Source: JAPLIS01 sp963719415 (GTDB lineage: Bacteria; Babelota; Babeliae; Babelales; Vermiphilaceae). Taken from it: DNA of 64,000 nucleotides. Position numbers and translations under genes: made by a program. Under the pieces are notes generated by a model that was not told the origin of the DNA, did no database searches, and worked only from the letters and a program-made list of their open reading frames with translations. Positions 42,478 to 51,784 of the stretch are shown in pieces; positions within the stretch are counted from its first letter, which is position 1; each line of letters begins with the position of its first letter. The stretch lies in contig OY970383.1 of the NCBI GenBank assembly GCA_963719415.1, forward strand, positions 682,001-746,000, read 5' to 3'.

Positions 42478-44712
42478 ATCAGCATCTACTTTACTTTCTA
42501 TTTTCGATCGCTTTTCTAAGTAATTTCCTGCATGATGCTCAAAACCGAGTTCAATAATAGAATCAATGAAATCCATAGGTCGTATACCAACTTCAGCGGC
42601 TTGATGAAAAATACACGTAGCCGGTGTCATACCGGGTAGTGTATTTATTTCAAGGATTATCACTCGCTCGCGACCGGTTGGACTTTCAGAGTTTGTCTGA
42701 TAAAAGCAATCTATACGAGCGTAGCCAACACACCCAACTGCGCTATACGCGCCTTCAACAGCCCTTTGCACCAACGCAAGGACGTTAGATGGCAATGGGG
42801 CGGGAGTCAAGTTTTCACCTGCTCCAGGTAAAAATTTTTCTTCTATAGAAAGAATATCTTTCAAAGTAACCGTCTGACTTGGCGGAAATGCTGATGGTGT
42901 CTGATTTCCCAACACCCCAACGGTCAATTCCATTCCTTGTATATATTCTTCAACTAACGCTCTATCTTTATTATTATTAAACATATACTCAATCGCCGAA
43001 CACAATTCTTCTCGTGATACAACTTTTGAAACCATAACAGAACAACCATCATCCGCTGGTTTTACAATCATGGGATACCGTATACTACTTTCTAGTGTAT
43101 TAATCAGATTACTACCCAGATTATTTTCTGAAAACTCACGCTTCCAGTCGTCATTCGTGATAAGTACCTGTGTGGGAACTTCAAAACCTTCTGCTTTTAA
43201 AAATGCTCCCGTCTTATACTTATCCATACATAATCCACTGGTGAGCACTGATGAGCCATTATATGGCATACCAAGCATTTCTAAGGTACCTTGAACAGAT
43301 CCATTTTCGCCCTTGCCCCCATGTAATGCTATAAATACAAAATCAGCAATAGTGGCAAGATCATTCCAATAAACACGTGTCTGAGGATCAAGATTCGCCT
43401 GAATTTCTTGCGTAGTATTGTGCACTAACAATGATTGATTAATATGATACAACTCCATAGTATCTGTTACAAAAAGAGAAATTGGCTGATACTTTTGTGG
43501 CGATAATTTGTAAACAATATTTCTACCCGAAGTAAGCGATATCTCTTTTTCATTGGAATCACCGCCCATTAAAACAGCAATGCGGATTTTTTGCTTATTC
43601 ATATTTTCACTTTCTGTTCTAGAAATAGCAAAGTCACGTTTAATACCATAATAATGCAATTCTGTTGCTATTAAATGATTAATTACTTCTGTGTGACTCA
43701 TATTTATTTCAGCCGCTTGTCGAAACACAAAACTTGCAGGATCCATACCGGCAAGAGCATTCGGATCAATAACGATGACCTCTTTATTTGCCGTTACAAA
43801 ACCATCAATGCGTGCTATGCCCGTTAAATCTAAAGCATGAGCAGCTGCAATAGCTGTGTTTTTTATTTTTTCTCGCACTTCTGGCGCACAAACTGGTGGC
43901 GTTCTTTTATGCGCTCTTCCTGGCATATATTTTTGCTCATAATCAAACAGCTGACTATCTTTTTCAAGCACTATTTCTGTCGGGGGTAGTGCAAAAAGTT
44001 TCTGTGTAGTGATATCAGTCAATAGAATACAAGAAAACTCCATTCCTTCTATTTTTTCTTCTATAAGCACTGACTGTATAATTCCAGCATGAATAGTAGA
44101 TGCATGCAAAATAGCTTTTTTTAAATCTTGTTGACTGCAAACACAACTAACACCTAAACTAGAACCTTCACTGGATGGCTTTACTATGTATGGTGGCTGT
44201 AAAGCATATAGGGCAAGCTTTGCAAAAATCGAATCTCTATTATTATCAAAATCTTTTACCTCTTCCGGAGAAAGAGATAAAAATCGCGGCGTTTTAATCC
44301 CTGCAAGTGCTAACATTTTTTTTTGTACTATTTTATTCATAGAAAGAGCGCTAGCGAGCACCTTTGAACCTAAATAGGGAATATTAAAAACCTCAAGCAT
44401 TCCTTGTATAGTTCCATCTTCGGCATACCTACCATGCAAGACAATAAACATAAAATCAATCAACTCTTTAAGCCGATCCCAGGAAAGACGTTCAGCTTCT
44501 GCAACAAGACGATGTTCAAAATCAGTCGTTTTTCCTCGATGTAAAAAATGCCATGGCAAAATGAAAAGAGTACCATCTTTTTTTTGAAACAGAGGAACTA
44601 CATCGTATATATTAGTATCTATATGATCAGATACCGTTCTTCCTGAATTAAAAGAAACTTCGTGCTCAGCAGATTTTCCGCCCATAAGCACGCCAATACG
44701 CATTTTTTGCAT
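42421..44712 (-). CDS. ddl: Tandem fusion of two D-alanine--D-alanine ligases
   Basis: 763 aa, ATG at 44712 after AGGATACAAT. Two complete Ddl-like units are joined end to end (about 1-355 and 368-763), each beginning with the pre-ATP-grasp motif (RIGVLMGGKSAEHEVSFNSG and RIAVLMGGDSNEKEISLTSG). The C-terminal unit has near-canonical sites: HGGKGENGSVQG, CMDKYKT, EINTLPGMTP. The N-terminal one is altered: HGRYAEDGTIQG, SMNKIVQ (Asp to Asn) and DPNALAGMDP. One copy could be regulatory, specialised or decaying. Role: D-Ala-D-Ala for peptidoglycan, in the cytoplasm. No break is seen between the halves. Confidence 0.92.
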   Translation of the reverse strand: MQKMRIGVLMGGKSAEHEVSFNSGRTVSDHIDTNIYDVVPLFQKKDGTLFILPWHFLHRGKTTDFEHRLVAEAERLSWDRLKELIDFMFIVLHGRYAEDGTIQGMLEVFNIPYLGSKVLASALSMNKIVQKKMLALAGIKTPRFLSLSPEEVKDFDNNRDSIFAKLALYALQPPYIVKPSSEGSSLGVSCVCSQQDLKKAILHASTIHAGIIQSVLIEEKIEGMEFSCILLTDITTQKLFALPPTEIVLEKDSQLFDYEQKYMPGRAHKRTPPVCAPEVREKIKNTAIAAAHALDLTGIARIDGFVTANKEVIVIDPNALAGMDPASFVFRQAAEINMSHTEVINHLIATELHYYGIKRDFAISRTESENMNKQKIRIAVLMGGDSNEKEISLTSGRNIVYKLSPQKYQPISLFVTDTMELYHINQSLLVHNTTQEIQANLDPQTRVYWNDLATIADFVFIALHGGKGENGSVQGTLEMLGMPYNGSSVLTSGLCMDKYKTGAFLKAEGFEVPTQVLITNDDWKREFSENNLGSNLINTLESSIRYPMIVKPADDGCSVMVSKVVSREELCSAIEYMFNNNKDRALVEEYIQGMELTVGVLGNQTPSAFPPSQTVTLKDILSIEEKFLPGAGENLTPAPLPSNVLALVQRAVEGAYSAVGCVGYARIDCFYQTNSESPTGRERVIILEINTLPGMTPATCIFHQAAEVGIRPMDFIDSIIELGFEHHAGNYLEKRSKIESKVDADLYAMLKGSDNIQIADVSS

Positions 44713-44905
44713 ATTGTATCCTGAAAATAGTTATATTTTTTTAAATAATTTTTTACCGCAATATGTCTACAATACCAACTTCACGAAATAGCAATCAAAA
44801 AATAAATATAGAGCAAATAAAAACTTAATTTAGTAATTATAATCACCTGAAATTCGTATACTATATATAGATTAATTGTTTGTTCTAATAGGGTAAAGTA
44901 AAACC

Positions 44906-45457
44906 ATGAAAAAAAGTAAAAAAAAATCTCTTCTTGTTTGGATAGACCTTGAAATGACCGGTCTTGATACTGAAAAAGATGTTATTTTAGAAATAGCTTC
45001 TATCATCACCGATAATAATTTAACCGTAATTGCCAACGGGCCAGCATATATTATTCATCAGCCAGAAACACATCTTGATACGATGAATGATTGGTGCAAA
45101 AAACATCATACCGAATCAGGACTTGTTGATGCAGTACGCGCTTCAATCATAACACTAGAAGATGCTCGACAAAAAACGTTACAATTTATACAGGCTCATT
45201 GCGAGCCTCAGACAGCATTATTATGTGGCAATTCTATATGGCAAGACCGACTTTTTTTAGCTAAATATATGCCTGATATTGTTAATTTTCTAAGCTACCG
45301 CATGATTGATGTAAGTAGCATAAAAGAAGTTATTAAACGTTGGCATTCTCATGATAAGGATGCTAGCTTCAAAAAATCTGATAGCCACAGAGCGCACAGC
45401 GATATTCTCGAATCTATCGAAGAACTTAAACATTATCGCAAATATTTTTTTGTGTAA
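44906..45457 (+). CDS. orn: Oligoribonuclease Orn
   Basis: 183 aa. DEDDh exonuclease: WIDLEMTGLDTEKDVILEIA (DxE), NGPAYIIHQPE, MNDWCKKHHTESGL, CGNSIWQDRLFLAKYMPD, and HRAHSDILESIEELKHYR, with the catalytic His and Asp. It degrades 2- to 5-nt RNAs, the last step of RNA turnover. Length and start are as in proteobacterial Orn. A copy of its last 42 codons lies at 47718-47843. Confidence 0.95.
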   Translation: MKKSKKKSLLVWIDLEMTGLDTEKDVILEIASIITDNNLTVIANGPAYIIHQPETHLDTMNDWCKKHHTESGLVDAVRASIITLEDARQKTLQFIQAHCEPQTALLCGNSIWQDRLFLAKYMPDIVNFLSYRMIDVSSIKEVIKRWHSHDKDASFKKSDSHRAHSDILESIEELKHYRKYFFV

Positions 45458-45525
45458 AGTAAAATCAAATATTTTCTATAATTTTAGTTATATTTATTAT
45501 TTATATAATTATTAGGAGTAATTTT

Positions 45526-45915
45526 ATGAAATTATTGACAGAACTATTAGAGACAATAATAGGAACAGCTTTATTAATAATAATAGGAGCAGCCTCGTTG
45601 AGAATAACGGTAAAAGCAATAGTAGGGGTAATAGCGGTAATAATAGGAGCAGCTTTGCTAGGAATGATGACAGGAGCAACAATAGGAGCAATAAAAAAAC
45701 GGAGGCAAAAAAAAACAGCTGTAAAGGGAGCCGCTATAGGAATGGGAATGGCAATAGTGATAGAAATGGGACTTATATGGGCGCTAATTGGATATGACAA
45801 GGCTTTAATCGTTGGAGGAGGAATTGGAGGAATAGCTGGAGGATTAATAGGAATAATATTGGCAAAAAAAATCTGGGCTATAGCTAACAAAATAATTTTA
45901 CACTATCAACTATAA
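45526..45915 (+). CDS. Glycine-zipper-type small membrane protein
   Basis: 129 aa, ATG at 45526 with TTAGGAG 8 nt upstream. Four hydrophobic stretches rich in G/A/I (IIGTALLIIIGAAS, AVIIGAALLGMMTGATIGAI, GAAIGMGMAIVIEMG, GGGIGGIAGGLIGIILA) and short basic loops (KKRRQKK). Glycine-zipper packing suggests an oligomer or pore. It is paralogous to 47931-48383. Codon use is dominated by ATA and GGA, which also keeps the opposite strand open. Possible roles include a bacteriocin-like or membrane-permeabilising peptide, or a structural protein; unknown. Confidence 0.6.
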   Translation: MKLLTELLETIIGTALLIIIGAASLRITVKAIVGVIAVIIGAALLGMMTGATIGAIKKRRQKKTAVKGAAIGMGMAIVIEMGLIWALIGYDKALIVGGGIGGIAGGLIGIILAKKIWAIANKIILHYQL

Positions 45916-45974
45916 GCTAGGGAAAACTCATAACGGGAAAATTTTAAATCATGCGTTTGACGACTAAGTCTACG

Positions 45975-47558
45975 TTATATTTCTTTTGAAACATACGAAA
46001 TATCAAATTCTTGTGGTTTTCGATGAAAATTTAACCCAAGTAAAATTATTGGTTTATTTTGATACTCCAAAGCCTCATAATACTTACGATCTTCTATTTG
46101 TTCCAGCGCCTTTTCTGCCGATTGATTAAATTTTAGCTCAATAACATAATTAACTAATGGAAGCTCAACAACCATATCAATACGTGCATGACTCGTCATA
46201 TGCTCAGAATAGATTTTTAGCCCTGTAGCGCTAAATAAAACGTGTAATAACCCATGATAAAATTTTTCTTCTGGAATATGCGTTGGATACGGAACTTGAA
46301 CAAACATCGATTTAATTAATACAATTATTTCACTAATATTTTTTTCTTCGAACGCTGTCCATAGCTTTAATGCAAAACGCCCTGTCTCATTAACATCCAT
46401 TTGCGTAAAGACACTTAGAAAATATTGCTCTACCGCTGTCCGTACTTCATAATTCGGATAATCAAGGACATATGCTCTTTTTGTCTTATCAAAGCCTATT
46501 ATTGTTAAATATCCTGACTGAAACAACAAAGAAATAAGAGGGGTTGCTCCTATCTCAAAAGTACTAAGAAAATCTTCGGTTGCATCAAATGATTCTAAAT
46601 GAAGTATTTCATATTCCACCGTGCGATAATTCTTCTTTATCTCTTTTATTAAAAAAAAAGGGGTACCAGTCTGAAGCCAAAAGTTTTTGAATTGTTGCTT
46701 ATTAAGCGCATGCATAACAGAAAATGGATTATAAACTGGAATAACATCCGCTCCAAATCGATAACCATTATACCAATTTTTAATTTCCTGCCGTAGTTCG
46801 GTGTAAGATATATTTTGTTGATCTGCCCATGCCTGAATATGCGGAGCAAAGTAAAAATCAATTTCTTGGTCTGTATAACCACAGATAGTAGCCCATTGCT
46901 CATCCAAAGTTATAATGTCTAAATTATTAAGCCCAGAAAATATTCCCGCTTTAGCAAATGCACTAACGCCTGTAATAAAAGTAAAGTTAACATATTTATC
47001 TAAATCTTTAATGACTGAAAAAAAATGTTGTAAAGAATCTCGAATCTCTTCTGCATTTTTTTGATCATCAAGTGCTTTTAAAAGTGGATAATCATATTCG
47101 TCGATAAGAATTGCTACTTTACCAAAGCGACTATAAAGAGCTCTAGCTAAATCATCCAAAGCAAACTCTGGACTTATAGCGTGTATAGATTCTGTAAGCT
47201 TATAACTTTGAGCAATGCGAGATAATGTACGAAGTAGTCCATTTTTCAAACTATCAACATCTTTTATGCCAAGACCAGAAAAACTCAAAGCAATAACACC
47301 ATGCGGCTGCCAAGTATAGTCACTTTTTTCAATCCAAAGATCTTTAAATAATGATTTATTACCAGATAAGATTTCTTCCAAAGTTGATACTAAAAGAGAT
47401 TTTCCAAATCTTCGTGGACGAGAGAGAAAATATCGCCTACCTCGTTTAATCAAATTATAAGCATCTTTAGTTTTATCAACATAAAGATAGTTATCATTAC
47501 GAATGGTAGAAAAAGTACTTATACCTAAAGGTAATTCTTGTAAAGCAGGAGTTTTCAT
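45975..47558 (-). CDS. AAA-ATPase-like/PD-(D/E)XK nuclease-like protein
   Basis: 527 aa from the ATG at 47558, giving the usual family start (LPLGISTFSTIRNDNYLYVDKT); an ATG five codons upstream is possible. The N-terminal AAA-ATPase-like region has RRYFLSRPRRFGKSLLVSTL (Walker A-like), IDEYDYPLL (Walker B) and FTFITGVSAFAKAGIFSGL. The C-terminal PDDEXK-type part has ARIDMVVELPLVNYVIELKF and EKALEQIEDRKYYEAL. The family is widespread, often in many copies, in Bacteroidetes and obligate symbionts; proposed to be mobile nucleases. No function proven. Confidence 0.9.
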   Translation of the reverse strand: MKTPALQELPLGISTFSTIRNDNYLYVDKTKDAYNLIKRGRRYFLSRPRRFGKSLLVSTLEEILSGNKSLFKDLWIEKSDYTWQPHGVIALSFSGLGIKDVDSLKNGLLRTLSRIAQSYKLTESIHAISPEFALDDLARALYSRFGKVAILIDEYDYPLLKALDDQKNAEEIRDSLQHFFSVIKDLDKYVNFTFITGVSAFAKAGIFSGLNNLDIITLDEQWATICGYTDQEIDFYFAPHIQAWADQQNISYTELRQEIKNWYNGYRFGADVIPVYNPFSVMHALNKQQFKNFWLQTGTPFFLIKEIKKNYRTVEYEILHLESFDATEDFLSTFEIGATPLISLLFQSGYLTIIGFDKTKRAYVLDYPNYEVRTAVEQYFLSVFTQMDVNETGRFALKLWTAFEEKNISEIIVLIKSMFVQVPYPTHIPEEKFYHGLLHVLFSATGLKIYSEHMTSHARIDMVVELPLVNYVIELKFNQSAEKALEQIEDRKYYEALEYQNKPIILLGLNFHRKPQEFDISYVSKEI

Positions 47559-47717
47559 TAATATAAAACCCATTTTGAATTTTTAATATACACTATCAAT
47601 ATATACTATCAGGGGTGTAAATAATATAAATTAATAAGTAAATTATTAACCTACGCAGACACAACTATATAAAAAGTAGTAACTCCCAAAAACTGGACAT
47701 ATAAAATTTAAAAAGAT
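47559..47717. other. Short intergenic stretch before the orn remnant
   Basis: AT-rich, divergent from the AAA-ATPase gene. It contains a small direct repeat (cactatcaatatata-like, about 47590-47608). No ORF of its own. Confidence 0.4.
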
Positions 47718-47843
47718 TATTAAACGTTAACATTGTCATGATAAGCGTGCTATTTTCAAAAAATCTGATAGTCTCCGAGCGCACAACGATATTCTCGAAT
47801 CTATCGAAAAACTTAAGTATTATCGTAAATATTTTTTTATATA
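47718..47843 (+). pseudogene. Duplicated 3' end of orn
   Basis: Reads IKR, stop, then HCHDKRAIFKKSDSLRAHND and ILESIEKLKYYRKYFFI, stop: the last 42 codons of Orn with an early stop and about 80% identity to 45334-45457. The following ~85 bp up to the next ATG also match the orn-glycine-zipper spacer (the final ~35 bp before the ATG are identical), so orn' and the downstream membrane-protein gene were duplicated as a block. Confidence 0.88.
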
Positions 47844-47930
47844 AAACTTAAACAAAATATTTTAATTGTTCACAACTTTGTTTTAACCTTAAATATATTT
47901 ATTATTTATATAATTATTAGGAGTAATTTT

Positions 47931-48383
47931 ATGAAATTATCTATTCGAAAACCAATTATATTGTTAACGACACTTGTTGTATCATTAATAGCGTTTATTA
48001 CAATATCTGTTTTATTTTTCACTAGTTTTTGTGTTTTAATATCTAATTTAAAAGAATTAAACATAAGTTTATCCCGAACAATAGGAAAATTAATAGGAAC
48101 AATAATAGGAGAAGCAATAATAACGGCATTGTTAGGAACAATAATAGGAGCGATACTAGGAGCAATAAAGAAAAAGGCATTAAAAAAAAAGGGTGCTCTA
48201 ATAGGAATAGCAATAATAATGATAACAAGAGGAATAACAACATGGACATTAATAGGAGCGTTAATAGGGCAGTCGACAATAAAGGGAGGAGCGGGAACTA
48301 TAGCAGGGGGAGGGATAGGAATAATAGTAGGAATAGCGATAGCAAAAAAAGCTTGGGAAATAGCTACTAAAACAAATTCTTAA
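47931..48383 (+). CDS. Glycine-zipper-type small membrane protein, paralogue
   Basis: 150 aa, same TTAGGAG leader and MKL start as 45526-45915. An extra N-terminal hydrophobic helix (residues 8-38) precedes the shared core: GKLIGTIIGEAIITALLGTI, IGAILGAIKKKALKKKGALI, and GGAGTIAGGGIGIIVGIAIA with tail KKAWEIATK. A third, truncated copy of this tail is at 52548-52662. Convergent to an immunity-like gene at 48466. Function unknown. Confidence 0.6.
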   Translation: MKLSIRKPIILLTTLVVSLIAFITISVLFFTSFCVLISNLKELNISLSRTIGKLIGTIIGEAIITALLGTIIGAILGAIKKKALKKKGALIGIAIIMITRGITTWTLIGALIGQSTIKGGAGTIAGGGIGIIVGIAIAKKAWEIATKTNS

Positions 48384-48465
48384 AAAAACCAGGAAAAAAG
48401 TCTCGTATCATAAAAAACTTAGTAATTAGAGAGTCATTTTTCTTCAATTATGCCTTAGTATACTC

Positions 48466-49065
48466 TTACAAACGAGGCTGACAAATTTGTATTTTATTAT
48501 ATATATTTTCTGCCAATCGTAACCATAATCGAGCGGTATCAGACGATATTACTGTTGTGTAAAAAGGCTTGTATTCAGTCGCCATCCATGATTCATAAGC
48601 TCGTGCATCAGCTTCTTCGTCATCATCTTCACCATTATCAATCAAATCTCCGGTATAAAAAGGAGTAATATGTAAAATTATATTGCCGTCAGAATCATTG
48701 TAAAGCCATGTTACAAGGTCGCAACCCCACAATAAATGCTTTCCTCCAACCCAATAAGCGCGATTTTCAAATTTTTCATATACAAGACCTGGTTTAAGTC
48801 GTAATTTTTCATTATAAAGATAGCCAATGTCTTGTATAATAGAAAGATGCAATTGTAATTGATTATTTAATACTTTTTTAAGTACATTTTTTAAAATATA
48901 CATATTATCTTTAAGATCAGCTCCGCTCAACAGATATTGTTTATTTTCGTATAATAAAATCATATCAACATGACAACAACAATCTAATAAATTTAAATTT
49001 TCCTCTAAACAAATTCTTATTGTTGTTTTTTTATTTATTGTAAAATCGATATTATAATTAATCAT
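48466..49065 (-). CDS. Immunity-like protein, family A, copy 1
   Basis: 199 aa, ATG at 49065. Family A pattern: N-terminal INYNIDFTINKKTTIRICLE, LLSGADLKDNMYILKNVLKK, YWVGGKHLLWGCDLVTWLYN, DSDGNIILHITPFYTGD, acidic stretch DNGEDDDEEADARAYESWMA, and SSDTARLWLRLAENIYNK. It is about 90% identical to copy 4 (54242-54835), which directly follows the toxin-like gene. Soluble, acidic, no signal peptide, all as expected for an immunity protein. No named family recognised. The family-B relic upstream overlaps as in the other B-A pair. Confidence 0.7.
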   Translation of the reverse strand: MINYNIDFTINKKTTIRICLEENLNLLDCCCHVDMILLYENKQYLLSGADLKDNMYILKNVLKKVLNNQLQLHLSIIQDIGYLYNEKLRLKPGLVYEKFENRAYWVGGKHLLWGCDLVTWLYNDSDGNIILHITPFYTGDLIDNGEDDDEEADARAYESWMATEYKPFYTTVISSDTARLWLRLAENIYNKIQICQPRL

Positions 49066-49071
49066 GAAGCT

Positions 49072-49372
49072 GGCCTTGATAATTCAATAATATAAATAGC
49101 CCTTTGAATAACCTTTTTTAATAATTTTAAATTTTTTGTTTTAATTTTGACCACAGGCTTTTCCCAATCAAAATTAGATATAACTTGAATTATAAATTTT
49201 CCCATCCTACATCAAAAAGATAATTGCCATAATTGACTTGCAGTAAATCTTCTTTTAAAGCAAGTTCTTGATCTGACAAAGGAAAAAAAGGGTTTATGGT
49301 GAAATCATCGAAAATTATACTTCCATTTTTAAAATCAACATCACACAAAATTTTATTCTTATTAAAAAGCAT
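49072..49372 (-). pseudogene. Immunity-like protein, family B, frameshifted copy
   Basis: Matches the intact gene 53869-54189. The first part is open (ILCDVDFKNGSIIFDDFTIN, LKEDLLQVNYGNYLFDVGW). A deletion of about 22 bp at 49200 then removes the segment for YPEFEVNG and shifts the frame; the rest (KFIIQVISNFDWEKPVVKIK, IELSRPAS) is almost identical to the intact copy but out of frame. Confidence 0.85.
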
Positions 49373-49375
49373 ATG

Positions 49376-49545
49376 TGCCTTGTTTAATCATATTAAATAA
49401 ATAAACTTTACCTTCTTCAATATTATCAAAATCAGTCATGAATTGCCTAAGTCGATCAAAAATTTCCACAACATAATCAAAAATCAATTTGACTAAAATC
49501 AACTGTATTTCATCTAGATAACGTCGATCTATAAAATTTTGTTTT
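49376..49545. other. Short stretch with a weak minus-strand reading frame
   Basis: Between a family-B relic and a DUF6980-like gene. One minus-strand frame is open (FIDRRYLDEIQLILVKLIFD, RLRQFMTDFDNIEEGKVYLF) but lacks a start with a ribosome site; it may be the end of another lost immunity-like gene. Confidence 0.3.
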
Positions 49546-49848
49546 TTATAACTTTCGTTTTTTCCACCACTTGTCGCTATGAAATTCTTCAGGTAATCGA
49601 CTGTTGTCGGCAAGATCAAAAAACCCATCATCTTCTATGCCATATTGAGATTCGACTATTTTAAAAAAATTTTTTCTCAATGACGGAAGAAGCTTAACTG
49701 CACACCAAGGACAATGCGCGATAAGTTCTAGGCTAGCAGAATGCTTAATTAGTCTAATACCATATTCTCTAAATATAGCATTATATTCTACCGGATTATC
49801 TCTGTTGTTAAGAGCTAATACTATTCTTTCGCAGCAATGTTTTGTCAT
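49546..49848 (-). CDS. DUF6980-like small Cys-containing protein, copy 2
   Basis: 100 aa from the ATG at 49848, which has AGGAAGTATC upstream. Pattern: CCERIVLALNNRDNPVEYNA, IFREYGIRLI, AHCPWCAVKLLPSLRKNFF, EEFHSDKWWKKRKL. The paired CC and CPWC cysteines suggest a zinc-binding site like that of DUF6980 proteins. It is a tandem paralogue of 49857-50168, whose stop is 8 bp upstream. It belongs to the immunity-like array. Confidence 0.72.
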   Translation of the reverse strand: MTKHCCERIVLALNNRDNPVEYNAIFREYGIRLIKHSASLELIAHCPWCAVKLLPSLRKNFFKIVESQYGIEDDGFFDLADNSRLPEEFHSDKWWKKRKL

Positions 49849-49856
49849 GATACTTC

Positions 49857-50168
49857 CTATAGTTTTCTTTTTTTCCACCATTCATCGCTATGAAATTCTT
49901 TGGGTAATTTTTTGTTTTTAAAAATTTCTAAATATCCATCTTCTATGCCATACTCAGTTTCAACTATTTCAAAAAATTGCTCTATTAATGGTTTTGGAAA
50001 TTTATATCCACACCAAGGACAAGCGTTAATTAACTCTGCTATAATGGCATTAGGAATAAGTTTTACACAATATTCCCTAAAAATGGGATTATATCTAACT
50101 GGATTGTCTTTATCTTCTGCGGCCAAATTCATTCGATTGCAACAATATTGAACTTGTTTTTCTCCCAT
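49857..50168 (-). CDS. DUF6980-like small Cys-containing protein, copy 1
   Basis: 103 aa, ATG at 50168 with AAGG upstream. CCNRMNLAAEDKDNPVRYNP, IFREYCVKLIPN, NACPWCGYKFPKPLIEQFFE, and an end EEFHSDEWWKKRKL-like shared with the neighbouring copy. Cys pairs CC and CPWCG are the conserved features. Such proteins often occur in polymorphic-toxin immunity clusters, which fits the context. The IS4-type element begins 28 bp upstream of its start, separating it from the rest of the array. Confidence 0.75.
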   Translation of the reverse strand: MGEKQVQYCCNRMNLAAEDKDNPVRYNPIFREYCVKLIPNAIIAELINACPWCGYKFPKPLIEQFFEIVETEYGIEDGYLEIFKNKKLPKEFHSDEWWKKRKL

Positions 50169-50707
50169 GAATAACCTTCAGCAAATTATAAATTACAGGA
50201 CTCATGCGAACCAATAAATAAGCTGATTTATGCTTGGTTTTTTTAAAAAACAAGAGAGCTTGACTCTGATTTATAGTTGCATTTTAAAATTGAAACTTTT
50301 TTTAACTTGATTTTTTAAATAAAAAAACGATCCTGAATTTGTTGTCAAAGCTAAATGAAACAAAAAAAAGGATCGCTTTATGAATATTAATATTCAAAAA
50401 TATAGTCTAGCACTTGTAACAACTTTTGAAAGCAAAAAAAATTCTTCGGCAGTGGCTAGGGAAATTGGCGTTCATCAAAGTACTACGAGTCGATTTTTAG
50501 ATAAAATTAATCTTGATGATATCAAGCTTGAACCGATGGTTAAATGTTTATTTGGTAACAAAAAATTAACTTTTATTATCGACGAAAGTGTTCTCATTAG
50601 GCTTTATTCTGAAAACACAGAGGGCATTAGTTCTATGGTTGACCATTCGACAAAAAGCTTTGCTAATGGCTGCAAAATTGTATTAGGTGGATTAACAGAT
50701 GGTTAAT

Positions 50708-51716
50708 TCAAGTTCGAAGTGCAAGTTCCATACTCTCGTAAAATAGTTTTGCCGGTGTTCGGTATCCAAGAATTTTTCTAGGTGTATTATTTAATTTATT
50801 TTGAATATCCATTAACTGATTTGCATCAAGGGATGAGATAGACGATCCTTTGGGCAAATAACGCCGCAACAATAGCGTTAGATTTTTCAACCTGCCCTTT
50901 TTGCCACGGCGAATGAGGGTCGCAGAAATAGGTCTTAAAGTCAGGAAACGTATGCAATAAAGAATGTTGTGTAAATTCTGTACCATTATCAAAAGTAATA
51001 GATTTACGCATAATTTTAGGAATTGATGCCATTGCCTTAAATGCATTCACAATAACTAAATTCGATTTTTTTGAGCTATTTTTAATGAGAATCATGTATC
51101 TTGTTTTACGATCAACGATGTTCATAATATTTTGTGATTGGTCTCCACCGCCAAAAAGTAAATCTCCCTCAAAATGGCCAACTTCTATACGTTTATTAAT
51201 GGCTTCAGGTCTATCATGTATAGATACCCGTTCTGGAATTGTAGTTTTTCTAGATTTTCTTGCGCCTCTTTGATTTCTTTTGCTTCGCATTGAGGCTAAA
51301 AAAAGATATAGCGGGGGTCTTTTTTTAGCCTCAAAAGATGATCTTTTTTCTGCATCGAAATAAATATATGAATAAATTGTTTCTGTTGTTATTGTTGTTG
51401 CCCTTGATTTTTTACTTTCAGCGGCAATCACATCTGGAGACCATTTCATTTCTAATTTTTCAATTATAAAATCGTTTAATTTTTTATCTTTTTCTAATTT
51501 TCGTACTAAAACATATTTTCTTTTTTTAGCCATATTGTGAGCTTTATCTGGGGTATACTCAATAGCATCATTGTAGCGATTACATCTCAATTCTCGAGAA
51601 ATTGTCGATTCATGTCGTTTTATTTCTTTTGCTATTTCTGTATTTTTTTTTCCACTTTGCTTCATCTCAAATATCGTTTCTCGCTCTTTTAATGTTAATT
51701 GTGTATAATTTTTCAT
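50708..51716 (-). pseudogene. IS30-family transposase with one frameshift
   Basis: From the ATG at 51716: helix-turn-helix MKNYTQLTLKERETIFEMKQ, MKWSPDVIA, IPERVSIHDRPEAINKRIEV, GHFEGDLLFG, ITFDNGTEFTQHS, HSPWQKGQVEKSN. At about 50880 one extra base moves the continuation (LLLRRYLPKGSSIS, NNTPRKILGYRTPAKLFYES) into another frame. DDE residues precede the shift except the final Glu, which is retained (VEKSN). The stop lies just outside the left terminal repeat. Likely inactive unless frameshifting occurs. Confidence 0.85.
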
Positions 51717-51784
51717 GTGCAGGACCTTTTTTATGATTTGTTTTTTTTGTCAAAAACAGTTTATCACGAAATAGGTTCTTGCAC
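50716..51784 (-). mobile_element. IS30-family element nested in the IS4-type element
   Basis: Terminal repeats gaagtgcaag (50716-50725) and cttgcacttc (51778-51787). The triplet ttc borders both sides (50713-50715 and 51785-51787), a 3-bp target duplication. Its excision restores the IS4 transposase frame. It inserted in the orientation opposite to its host. Confidence 0.85.

Noticed and set aside
45501..45890. 129-codon ORF on the minus strand opposite the glycine-zipper gene
   Set aside because: It mirrors the plus-strand gene because of ata/gga codon bias and has no ribosome site; the plus strand has a strong TTAGGAG and a paralogue with the same leader.
48043..48279. Leucine-rich minus-strand ORF
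   Set aside because: Antisense of the second glycine-zipper gene; composition artefact.
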